Shown: in pieces, positions 39,401-50,529 of the stretch
Position numbering within the stretch: the first letter of the stretch is position 1
Layout of the letters: the number at the start of each line of letters is the position of its first letter
NCBI RefSeq assembly: GCF_025698545.1
Contig: NC_068576.1
Location: 52,238,390 to 52,302,389 of the forward strand
Reading direction: 5' to 3'
DNA: 64,000 bases
Source: Gossypium raimondii
Lineage: Eukaryota; Streptophyta; Magnoliopsida; Malvales; Malvaceae
Program-made: the position numbers and the translations under genes
Notes under the pieces: model-generated
The model's database searches: none
What the model saw: the letters and a program-made list of their open reading frames with translations, nothing else
Told to the model about the DNA's origin: nothing

Positions 39401-40243
39401 TCGATTTTTGAATGACAAAGAATGTATATGATCTAATTGATATGGAGGTTAATTGAATGATTGATTATTGAAAATATTAATTGGTTGTGTATATGAATTA
39501 TAGGCATGATATTTCGCATGCGAATTAGGTATGAGGTTCATGTGTGTGGTTGAATATAACATGTTAGATATGTTATTTAGCTTGCAAATTAGATATTTTA
39601 TGACTTCGCATTTGTATTCGAAAATGGTTAAATTTAATTTAGTAAAATGTACATAAGGTTATAATGTTTAAAATGCTATGATTTGGTAATTGAATTTAGA
39701 AATGACTTTTAGTTTTAGGGTGTTATGCACATGGTTGGATAATGTTAAAAAAAATTAGTTGGTCGTGTATAAAGTTACCTAACGTTTTATGTGCAAATGA
39801 TTATTAAACTGCGAGATATGACTAAATTAGTTTAACAGTGTATGTATAATGTTTATTAAATATTACGTTTGTTATTTAGTTAATGATATGGCTTGGATTT
39901 TTGTAATTTTGAAACATGTACAATTTGGTTTTGATATTTGATGGCTTGGCTTGAAAGTTTTGAATTAGCAAACGTAATTGAAATGGTTAGATATTGAAAT
40001 ATAGTTCGTTTAAGAGAATGTTCGATAAAACATGATCTGTGTGGTTAGATATGTGATTCGAATAAATGATTTTGACTTGTATGAATAAGAGGTTGGTTTA
40101 TTAATTTATTTCGAAAAATTTTATAAGGGAGAATACATTACTGGGCCTATGAATTGTAAAGAATGTCTGTTCTGAACTGTGTTTTGTTTGGTAATACCTC
40201 ATAACCCTAGTCCGGCGACAGATACGGGTTAAGGGGTGTTACA
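36488..40243 (+). mobile_element. Solo LTR Y in the Copia pol region
   Basis: Begins TGTAACAACCCG at 36488 and ends GGGGTGTTACA at 40243, flanked by perfect target duplication ACATT (36483-36487 and 40244-40248). It is 3756 bp with no coding sequence. Its first 60 bases match those of Z read on the minus strand, so Y and Z belong to the same or sister families in opposite orientation. Confidence 0.88.
37729..37962 (+). repeat. Hairpin tandem array of LTR Y
   Basis: Four units of about 42 bp with the phrase TAAGACC...TCTGG...GGC. Stems around a constant TGG loop are ACGTC/GACGT (37782-37794), ATGTC/GACAT (37826-37838), CTGTC/GACAG (37868-37880) and ACGTC/CACGT (37910-37922, one mismatch). TAGGATAC (37729-37736) and GTATCCTA (37955-37962) enclose it, and a perfect 14-bp palindrome, TATGTCATGACATA, sits at 37738-37751. 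Confidence 0.8.
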
Positions 40244-40407
40244 ACATTTAAAGCATAAGCAACTAGATCAGCCTTGGCATACTTCTTTGGAGGTTTAATT
40301 TATCTTTTAGTTTTGTTTTTGGCAATAGAGTATTGTGGTAAAGAAGCAACTCTATTCTGAATTTTTGTATTGGCTTGAGGAGTCGACTCTTTTGTAGATT
40401 CTGGATT

Positions 40408-43230
40408 TGTAACACCCCTAACCCGTATTCGTCGCCGAATTAGGGTTACGAGGCATTACCGAACAAATTCAACATTTTTAAAACCAAACTGATCACAACG
40501 TAAAAATTTAATTACTTTCGCATAGCTATTATAATTTACAATCAAAATGTAATTAACATCGTACTCAAACCTATACATGCCATAAGATTGAGTTCAAATA
40601 TTTAACAAAATACCAAAAGAAGTCGATAGTGTGATGGACTATCTGATGATCCCGAGCTCAGTACGCGTCTCCAAAATCTATAAAAGCAAATGGACGAAAA
40701 CAAACAAAGTAAGCTTTTATAGCTTAGTAAGTCTACAGCATAACTAAATGTATATATATAAATATATAAATAAAGTTACTTTTTAATTTATTTCACTGAG
40801 ATTTCAATTAACACGAATAACTAATATTTATATATTATTGTACTCAATTTATTTCATTTATAGACAGATATGCATACACATAAAGCGATCAATTGAATAT
40901 ATATTTTATACCAAACACATTACAACGAATGTATACAACAGAGCATATATATATATTATACACATATCATAACCGAATGTGTATGAATACTCATTTTAAA
41001 CTTTAAACCAATACAAATCTAATACATATGAACGAATGCATTCATTTTCATCAAATACTTATAAACCAAGGTATATATATATATCTCGAATGCATATATA
41101 GTTACTAATCAAATATGTGTACCGAATATTTAAAAGTATATATTTATCAAATGCATAATCCCAGAGCATATATATATTTCTCAATTGTATAAGCCAGATA
41201 TATATATAATCATCAAACGCACTTAGCCAAATGTATATATATAAATATACTTATCAATTAAATATATCCAAAATCATATAATTGTACACCTAATCACATA
41301 CTTAAAACAGATTCACCGGCATTTAGCCTGCTAGGCTTTAAGCTTGATTCAGTACACCGGCACTTAGCCTGCTAGACATATAGTCTGAAATATTTCACCG
41401 GCATTAAGCCTGCTAGACATATAGTCTGAAGTGTTTCACCGGCAATAAGCCTGCTAAGCGCTATGCTTGAAAATCTCAATTTTCCCATATACAGAATAAT
41501 TTCCTCAAATACTTATTAACAGCAAACACACATTCACTGTAGTCCATATTCAATCACAAAAGAGTTTGCGAATCATACATTCGATTCAATTCAAGAATCT
41601 GTACACAAATATACATTTAGATATATTCGAACTCCCAAGTACGTTTTTAACATGTATACCTTAAAATATAATCAAGACTTATTCATATATATATATATAT
41701 AGATGTTCCAACTCCATATACTTACTTATTCAAATTATCTGTACAATTACAACATACATACTTTTAATCAAACCCAAATGTTTTTACATACATCTATATG
41801 TTCGAAACTTATGTATACATATGTATTATACATATCTTTAATTTAAGCAAGAATTTATACATGTATTTACTTACATATATTTGAATCTTAAGTGCACATA
41901 TATATAACTCTCATACAACCAACCAAATTCAAGTATATGTATACATATAGATACATATATAATTATTTGAATTTATATATATATAACTTTATACTATTCA
42001 TACTTTAAATTAGTTCAAAAATTTATATAAGCATATACCTATATATTTGAACGTTGTATATACATATTTATACCATTTATAATTTGAATTTATTCAATTA
42101 AATTACTTTTAATTATAGCTCAACAACAACATAATAGATATTCATGCATATATATATTGATTTAATAACATTAAATAGCTAATAGACTTACCTCGGACGA
42201 TGGAAAATCGAAGTCGGACGATTATTCGACTAATTTGGCTTTTCCCCGATCTAACTCCGATTTCTTTGGTTCTCGATCTAAATATATTCAAAATAAGATA
42301 ATTTATTTATTAACACATTCAATTTAATCCAAAAACACATAATTTGGAAAATTACTATTTTGCCCCTAATATTTACACTTTTTGCAATTTAGTCCCTATT
42401 GCATAAAACACAATTTATACAAAATTTGCCCATACCACACAAGGGCCGAATATTCATGGTTCTCATACAAGTCCACACATTGCATTTATTTCATACTTTA
42501 GTCCCTCAAAAATTTAATTTCACAATTTAGCCCTATTTACTCAATTTCACTAAAAATTCCAATACAAAATATATTAATCTAACAAATATATTTCATATTT
42601 CACCTACTAACATCATAAAACTCAAGCATTCATCAATAGCACATTTCAAAATCATCCACAATTCACAAAATTAAGATATGGGTTTTGAAGAACACGAAGC
42701 AACGATCTCAAAAACGTAAAAATTATCAAAAACCGAAGTAAAACATACCTTGAATTAAGCTTGTTAATGACCGAATACCTCAAAGCTTTTAAACCCTATT
42801 TGTTTTTCTAAGTTTCGGCAAAGGAAGAATGAAAATAATGGCTTCAATTGATTTATTATATCATATGTTTATTTAATTATTAGTTTACTATATTAACCTT
42901 TAATACAAAATATATAAACTTTATAATATAAGGTCATTTTTGACCATTATCACCCACTCACTACTTTATGGTCTTATTGCATCATAAATCCTTCCATTTA
43001 AAAAGACAACAACAATTAGGTGCTTTTATAATTAACCCCTAAATTTTTATTTTTCGCGATTTAATCCTTTTATTTAATCGGACACTCAAACAACAAAATT
43101 AAAACACGAAAATTTCACACAATCAAATGCACACAAAGTAAACACACAAAATAATATTGAAATATTTTTAGGACTCGGATTTGTGGTCCCGAAACCACTA
43201 TTCCGATTAGAGTCAAACCGGGTTGTTACA
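40408..43230 (-). mobile_element. Solo LTR Z in the Copia pol region
   Basis: The plus-strand ends are TGTAACACCCC (40408) and GGTTGTTACA (43230), with perfect target duplication GGATT (40403-40407 and 43231-43235). It is 2823 bp with no coding sequence. It lies only 164 bp from Y, in inverted orientation; the short spacer is Copia pol sequence. Confidence 0.88.
41313..41468 (-). repeat. Hairpin tandem array of LTR Z
   Basis: Four units of about 41 bp on the plus strand begin CACCGGCA and contain AAGCCTGCTA or TAGCCTGCTA. The following stems vary together: AGGCT/AGCTT (41333-41345, one G-T pair), AGAC/GTCT (units 2 and 3) and AAGC/GCTT (41456-41468). No enclosing inverted repeat was found for this array. 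Confidence 0.7.
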
Positions 43231-43281
43231 GGATTAATCTGATGCTCCATTTGCTTTTGATTTTCTTTATTAGAAGAGTCT

Positions 43282-44569
43282 TTAAGAGATAAGTTTAGGT
43301 AGCATAGCAGTTTCATAAAAAACAACATCTCTGCTAATCACAACTTTTCTATTTTTAGGACACCATAACTTATACTCTTTTACACCAACTTTATAACCAA
43401 GAAAAACACATTTAATGGATCTCGGTTCTAATTTTCTATTATCAACATGAGCATACGCAAGACACCCAAAGATCTTTAAATCAGAATAGTCAGTAGGATT
43501 ACTAGAACATACCTCTTGTGGAGTATTTTTCTCAATGAAAATGGATGGAGATCGATTGATCAAAAAACATGCAGTAAAGGCTGCTTCGGCCCAAAACAAC
43601 TTTGGTAAGTTGGCATTTGACAACATACATCGAATCTTCTCTATAATCGCTCTGTTCATTCATTCTGCAACGCCGTTTTGCTGTGGAGTATGATGAACTG
43701 TCAAGTGTCACACGATCCCTTTTGACTTGCACAATTTATTAAACTCATCAGGACAGAACTCTAAGTCATTGTCTATGCGGAGGTATTTTATTTGTTTTCC
43801 CTTCTGTTTTTCAATCATAGTTTTCCAAGACTTAAATGCAGAAAACACATCTCTTTTCTGCTTCAGGAAGTACGTCCAAACTTTTTTGGAAAAATTATCA
43901 ATAAAAGTTAGCATATAATTAGCTCCACCTCTCGAAGGCATTCTGGATGGCCCCCATGGATCAGAATAAATATACTCCAATGTTTTCTTCGTGTTATGGA
44001 TTTCTCTAGTGAATCGAACTCGTTTTTGCTTCCCAAAAATGCAGTACTCATAGAACTTTAGTTTGCAAATTCCTTGCCCATCAAGAAGTCCTCTTTTACT
44101 CAATTCTGCCATGCCATTCTCACTCATATACCTTAGGCGCATATGCCAAAGTTTAGTAATATCATCATATGATAAGGAAGAGGAAGTGACAGCTGTATCA
44201 CCAATAACAGTAGGACACTGCAAAACATATAACTTGGCAGTCTTTCTCTGCCCTTTTATCGCGACGAAGGAACCTTTGGAAAATCTCCAAAACCTCACTT
44301 TCAGCTGTGTATCTGTACCCTTTTGAATGAAAAGTACTCAACGAAATTAAATTTCTCTTCAATTCTGGAACATGTCGCACGTCACTAAGTGTTTTGACAA
44401 CTCCATCAAACATTTTAACTTTAATCGTTTCAACACTTACAATTTTACACGAAACATTATTTCCTATCAAAACAACACCTTCAGACACTGTTTCGTAAGT
44501 TGTAAACCAATCCCGATTAGGACTCATGTGGAAGGTGTAGCCTGAATTAAGGATCCACTCATCGCTCAT
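43282..44569 (-). pseudogene. Copia protease and integrase, broken
   Basis: The protease start reads WILNSGYTFHMSPNRDWF; Copia proteases have D-S-G here, so the catalytic Asp is Asn. A frameshift lies near 44.2-44.3 kb. The integrase zinc region has LWHMRL, then RYMSE where GHMSE is expected, and FYEYC where FCE-C is expected, so two of four zinc ligands are lost. The catalytic core keeps the Asp of SDPWGP and the second Asp in RIDNDLEF. In-frame TGA codons at 43710-43708 and 43662-43660 precede AIIEKIRCML and the GYKVGVKEYKLW C-terminal part. Confidence 0.9.
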
Positions 44570-44619
44570 TTTATAATTATTGACAGAAGCGACTAGAAGT
44601 TCACCATCGCTGTAGTTTT

Positions 44620-45388
44620 TTACAACATCAGCTTCACCGAAATTTTCTGGTTGTTTTCTCTTTTGATTCGTAGCTTCCTTTTTGATCTTGTTCTACAGCT
44701 TATAACACTCAGATTTAATATGTCATTTCTTCTTACAGAAGTTACAAATTTTACCTTTGTTTGAAGACTTCGATCTACCCTTAGATTTACAGCAAGGATT
44801 CTGTTCTTGTGTCCTTCCACGATCATCATCAGCATTCTGTTCTTGTCTCCCACGAACAATGAGACTCTCTCCCTTAAAGTCGGGTTTAACCACAAAATGC
44901 TTCATCTTATCATACGAGGTTAAAGAATCATAAACCTCATCAATTGTGAGAGACTCGTGGCTATATAAAATCGTGTCTCTAAAGGTTGAATAAAACGGGG
45001 GAAACCACCAAAGTAGAACCAACCCTAGATCTTCCTTATCATACGGAACCTCCATGGCTTCCAAGTTTGAAATAATTTCTTTAAACACTGTTAAGTGTTC
45101 GTGCACAAACGCAGCTTCCTCTAAACAATGAGCATAAAGACGCTGCTTCATATGCAACTTGCTGGTTAGAGTTTTCGACATACATATTTGTTCCAGCCTC
45201 TTCCATAATGCAGCGGCAATCGTCTCATTCATCACATCCTGTAAAATTTCATTAGACAAATATAGATGTAATTGTGTTAACGCCTTTCGATCCTTACGCT
45301 TCTTCTCTTCATCTGTTAATGTCGAAGGCATCTTATTTATCCTTAGTAGGAAATCCTCCAGATCCATCTGCGTAAGAACTACTTGCAT
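44620..45388 (-). pseudogene. Copia gag with disrupted zinc knuckle
   Basis: The minus-strand frame from 45388 is a UBN2-type Copia gag (DRKALTQLHLYLSNEIL, then LWKRLEQICMSKTLTSKL, with an LLWWFPPFYSTF block where family members have LL-SLP-SY--F). The zinc knuckle CNFCKKK-HIKSEC is split by an in-frame TGA at 44725-44723, most simply a mutated Trp codon. A further TAG lies at 44694-44692. The frame then continues towards the protease, so gag and pol were once one reading frame. Confidence 0.88.
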
Positions 45389-45500
45389 CTTAATTTGTCA
45401 CAACGCAAATCTGGTGTTGCGATCCAACAGTGAAATTTCATACTTCAAAGACGCTATTACCGTGATCGAGATGAACAATCTGAAAGCTCTGATAACAATT

Positions 45501-45884
45501 TGTAAAAATAAAATGTCGATAATGATAATATATTGCAAAAAAAAAAGAAATAAAAATAAAGAACACACAGATTTTTACGTGAAAACTCTTTCGAGAAAAA
45601 AACCACGGACAGAGGAGAAGAAAATTCACTATGTCGAATTTGAATGATTACAAGAGGAGTAGACTATGTCTATTTATAGGCTTGTAAAACCATATTCTAA
45701 TAGGAGTGTAGTACGATTGAAACACCTTATTCTAATCAATATTAAATAGATGGAGATTAATAAGGTTTAAAAAACCTTATTCTAGAATAAAATAAAAGAA
45801 GTGTAGTTCTATATGGATTTATTTTTATTTTATTTTACCACTGTATTTTATTTAAATAGGGATTTAAGTCACTTAATTCTAACA
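45501..45884 (-). repeat. Copia 5' LTR
   Basis: 384 bp. On the minus strand it runs from TGTTAGAATT to TTTTTACA, followed by the primer-binding region at about 45486-45500. It has the same length as the copy at 27116-27499. Confidence 0.9.
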
Positions 45885-46151
45885 ACGTTACTGCTGGTTC
45901 CAACCGTTTTTTGATGAACAACCTTGTGAAGGATATCCTCCTAATTCCTAAATAACCTATAAAATTCAAATAGATTCTCGCAACATCCAAACATAAATAT
46001 ATTATTAGCTTAGCCAAATGTATACATTTTAAAGTAAATATCGTGTTTTTATTTTAATCATCAAATTATAAAAATTTTTAATTTTATCACTAATATTTTT
46101 TATTAGTTCTGTTTTAATAACTCGATATTAAATTATTAATGAAAATGATAA

Positions 46152-48993
46152 TGTAATACCCCCTACTCGTATTCGTCGCCGAATTAGAGTATGAGGCATT
46201 ACCAGATTTTACCGAATTTTTTTTTTCAAGATAGATTTATCATATTCATAAGATAATTTCATCACATACCAAAACCAAAATTTGTTAGCCATACCAATGG
46301 CTAACCATACATTCATTTCACATTAACATCTAATTTACTAGCTTATACATGCCATTGATTTCCAAAATAAAGTTCCTTTATGTACCGAGATCTCGAGATT
46401 GATAGTGTGATGTGTCTCCGACCAAATCCGACCTCCGAGCTCTTAACTCTACAAACAAGGGAAAAAGAAACAGGGTAAGCACTTTGTGCTTAGTAAGTTC
46501 ATGCAATAGGAATTATACTTACCATACTTATACATCCATCATTTAATAACACAAGCACACATCCAATTCACATAAACATATACCTATCACATACAAACTC
46601 AACCTCATACAAATTCATTACAAAGATAAACGATTGATGAGCTCATCAATTCCATGATTTCCATTTCCTTGTTATTTTTCCATATTTATCCCGTTGAACT
46701 ATTTGGAATTTCGATGGATATTCAGGGGTACACCTAAGTGTACAAATCCGGGTCCGTCAATTCATATTCATGTGCGCACATTTCCATTTCGAGAGCACAC
46801 TCCATGAACCTCATCCTTACAAATGGGATTACCACCCAAGCTAAATCCAGTAATATAAACTCACGAGTATTGTCGGGATTACCGGTCTAGGCTAAATCCC
46901 AACGCACAGTTATTCTAATGAGCTTGGATCCAATTACAGTCAAAGCTAAATTGACCTAATTCGGATTACCCGTCCGGCTAAATCCATTTTCCACATATTC
47001 TTCGGGAGGGCTATATCAGGATAGGATCACCCGTCCGGGTTAGATCCTTTTTACCGTTAATTCCTTTTCAGAGATCCATCGAATTTTCCTTTCATTCAAC
47101 CGGGATTTATTTCCTCTTTTCATCAAGTATATCAATACTTCATCAATTATCATACAATAAACATCCAACTCATTTTCACATCAATAACAAACATTTCAAG
47201 CATTTAAGAAGATAATTCAAGTTACACGAACTTACCTCGACAATTGTTCGTAAACAAAAATCTACTAATCCCGAACTTTTTCTTTTCCTCGATCTTGCTT
47301 CGTATTTGAATTTTCCGGATCTAAATAAATAAATTTAATCATTAATCTAATACATTTCATGTTCATATGTAACTTTCTCTACAATTCCATTATTATTTAT
47401 AGTGCATTCAAAGCTGCCTCACTGAGTCACAGTCACTAAATTATTTATATCTTGAGCTACAGAACTCTAAATTAAGATCCGTTAATTTTTCCTAAAACTA
47501 GACTCACATATCCTCTTACCATAAAAATTTCAGAATTTTTGGTTTAGGAAATAAGTACAGTTTATTCTTTAAAGTTTCCCCTGTTTCACTGTATGACAGT
47601 TCTGACCCCTCTTCACTAAAAATTAATTATCTCACTGTACAGAATTAGGATGATGCTTCCCTTTATTTATTCAGAAAATAGACTCATTAAGGATTCTAAG
47701 CATATAAATTATAACTCATAATAATTTTTGTACAATTTTTAATGATTTTCCAAAGTCATAACAGGGAAACCCGAATTCATTCTGACCTTGTCTCACAAAA
47801 TCTATTATATCTCATGATTTATAATTCCATTGCTTACACCGTTTCTTTTATAAGAAACTAGACTCAATAAGCTTTAATTTCATATTTTATTCATCCTCTA
47901 ATTCGATCTCTACAATTTTTGGTGATTTTTCAAAGTCAGAGTACTGCTGCTGTCCAAAACTGTTTTAGTGCATGGTGTTAATTACCATTTTTCCCTTAAA
48001 CTTTCAACAATGATAATTTCGTCCCTGCTCAATTAACCTCTCAATTGAGCTGATTTTTCTCAATCAACACTTTATTATATAACTTTAAACTACCTTATAA
48101 CCTTTGGAAATCAGAATTTCAGCACTAAACTTTAATTCCAAATTTTTTCACAATTAGGTCCTACAAATCAATTTCTATTGGAATTACCTAATAAAATCAT
48201 CTCACAAACAAATTAAAGCTTCAATTTCATCCTATTTCATCATAAAATTCCAGCACATATTCATATAAACTTTCAATATCATTCATAAAATCAAAAATTA
48301 ATGAATTTAGTAATAGGACCTAGTTGTAAAAGTCTTAGAAACACAAAATTACAAGAAAAGGCAAGAATTAACTCAATTGGTGCAAAATTATGAAAACCAG
48401 CTTGAAGAAACCCTTAGGACGTTTTTTTGCTGATGAGAGTGCAGAAAAATAAAGAGAAATCTAGATAATTCCACTTTAGTCCTAACTTTTAAAGCAAATT
48501 TTGTAATATTCCAATTTTACCCTTATTTCTTCAATTCTCCTGATTTTTCTCAGCGTATGCCGCCCAAAATATCTCCTTTTGGGGTTATTTTCAATTTATG
48601 TCCCTCCTCATTTCACAATTGAGCTATTTAATCCCTCTAGTAACTTTTACACCTTTTTCAATTTAGTCCTTTTACTTAATTGACTACTCAAACATTAAAA
48701 TTTTCTAACGAAATTTTAATACCATATTACTAACACTTCATAAATATTTATAAAAATATTTTTGACTTGGTTTTACGAGATCGAAGTCTCGATATCTTAT
48801 TTTTACCTAATTTCTTCAATAATTTCTTTTTCTAACTAACCGCTTAATCAGTAAAATTTTTCTATCGATATTTTCATACGATTTCTCCTATCATATCAAT
48901 ATTCATGCAAAAATATTAAAATAAATTTCTCTTTAAATTAGATTTGTGGTTACGAAACCACTATTCCGATAATTTTGAATTTGGGCCATTAAA
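46152..48993 (-). mobile_element. Solo LTR W
   Basis: The plus-strand left end is TGTAATACCCCC (46152). The right end is GGGCCATTAAA (48993), where CA is expected, so one terminal base has mutated. The perfect target duplication GATAA (46147-46151 and 48994-48998) fixes the limits. It is 2842 bp with no coding region and of the same family as V. Confidence 0.82.
46710..47083 (-). repeat. Hairpin array of LTR W
   Basis: Five spaced dyads on the plus strand: GGATT/AATCC (46826-46848), GGGATT/AATCCC (46875-46900), CAATT/AATTG (46931-46953), GGATT/AATCC (46963-46985) and GGATC/GATCC (47024-47047). The set is enclosed by TTCGATGGAT (46710-46719) and ATCCATCGAA (47074-47083), a perfect 10-bp inverted repeat. 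Confidence 0.75.
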
Positions 48994-48999
48994 GATAAT

Positions 49000-49790
49000 G
49001 TAATTTACAAGCTCATTCTCATGGAATTCTTTGCCCAAGCCAGAAACATAGAAGACTGTAAGAACTCAAGTTATGCTTTTGACATAATTTCCCATAGCTA
49101 GAAGCACTTCCATACTGACCCAGGCCAACATTAGTTTTTATGTAGTAGTCGCGAAATAATCAGCAAATAGAAAAGGTGGTAGATGCATGCAATGCATTTG
49201 AGTGGGAAAAGACATGCATACGTGCATACATACATACATACATGGGCTTTTCTGTCAATTATAGTGGGTGATAAAATTAGTAGTACATCTCGTTTGTTCT
49301 TCCGTGGTTTTTACCCGGAGAATGGAGATACTTGTTGGGATGTGGATGATGATGGGTACATATGAATAGTAGGATGGCATAACTTGAATCATTTGATGGA
49401 TTTTGAATTGATCGAATGGAGTGAATTTTTTTTGTTTGAAAAGTGAATATGAGATGGAGTAAGTGAATTTTTTTTTTGGATAGTAGGTATGAAATAGTTA
49501 TGGTGATTGGTTGTCTCGTCCTGACTCACTCTACTATATATATTTTATGTTTAAATATCCTTTTGGAGAAATATGTTTAAATATTTAGTTAATTTTAAAA
49601 AGATTGAAAAAAATAAAATATAAGTAGCAAAAATTAAATTAAAACGAAGCACGGCGAGACGGGAATGGATGCATCCAACATTCATGGAGGTGATAGTAAT
49701 TTTGAAGATTATATATCTATAGTGGGGTAGAGCAAGTAGTGGAATAGAACATGGCAATTGTGGAGTAGTAGTAAAATTAGCAATATCGAT
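49000..49790. other. Intergenic, with a CATA microsatellite
   Basis: No gene is supported. A (CATA)n run lies at about 49224-49244. The rest is AT-rich. Confidence 0.5.
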
Positions 49791-49799
49791 CTCGCCCCG

Positions 49800-50330
49800 C
49801 TCAATTTCCATTTCTCAAACCACAAAATCTTAGCACCTGCAAACCACCTGAGAATGAGGTGTGGCTTGAACAGGACCTGGATCCATCTAGGCTACCACTG
49901 TTACCACAATCTACATTTGAACAATAAAGGCAGTGGACCAAGTTTTATCTTTCAAGGACATGATGAAATTGGCAAGTCTTGTATCTAGAATCAAGCAAGG
50001 CGATTCTAGTGGCTATGGGGAGCCCCTTTCTGTTATGAAAAAGTTAAAGCCAATCGAATGGCACCAACATGAACATGAGTGTAGTAGCCAGCCGTATGGT
50101 GGAATCTGGGTCGGGATGTTGAGATTGATCTAACGTCTCCTGTTCACCGGACAACTCCCTGTGACTCGGATAGATTCTTTAGGTTTGTTTTTTGGAGGAC
50201 TAAGAAGTGTTTATTCACATATTTGGAGGTTGTTGATTTATTCAGGGGAGGTATGGAGAAGAAAGTTTTTAAACTATTAGGACAAGAGGTTTCTGTGTTT
50301 TGCAATGCCAAAAGTTTTCATAATCTCTCC
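49800..50330 (-). pseudogene. Second movement-protein-like remnant, inverted and internally deleted
   Basis: Read on the minus strand this matches 3567-4200 in blocks: the N-terminal part (about 50330-50230), the VGAI region, the ATTCTAGATAC segment near 49985, and the later part to about 49830. Compared with the first copy it lacks roughly 80 bases just after that segment and has several stops and shifts in frame. Two related decayed copies about 46 kb apart in opposite orientation imply a dispersed family. The family assignment is as uncertain as for the first copy. Confidence 0.45.
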
Positions 50331-50529
50331 TCAAAATAGCTTAATCCCAGCTACACGCCCTTAGTTTTTAATAGACGCTTTGACGCATACATTAACACAA
50401 ACAAAAATAAAACTCTTTAAGGACTATCGCGTCGACGCAAAACAAAGATCCTTTATGGCCTCAGGTAACTTGTTTTATTTGTCATATAATTTGGTTTTTA
50501 AAAAATAGGAACAGCAATTTACCACCCAA

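Larger units (their letters stand above)
27116..45884 (-). mobile_element. Decayed Copia LTR retrotransposon, host of five nested insertions
   Basis: It has two 384-bp LTRs, 27116-27499 and 45501-45884, and minus-strand orientation. The minus-strand LTR starts TGTTAGAATTAAG at 45884. Next to the right LTR the sequence reads, on the minus strand, ATTGTTATCAGAGC, the usual Copia primer-binding region. The left LTR is preceded by a purine tract (reverse complement of ATCTCCATCTTG). Flanks AGGTT (27111-27115) and ACGTT (45885-45889) are a target duplication with one change. Minus the insertions the element is about 4.8 kb, normal for Copia. Domain order is gag, protease, integrase, RT, RNase H. 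Every domain carries stops or frameshifts. Confidence 0.92.
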
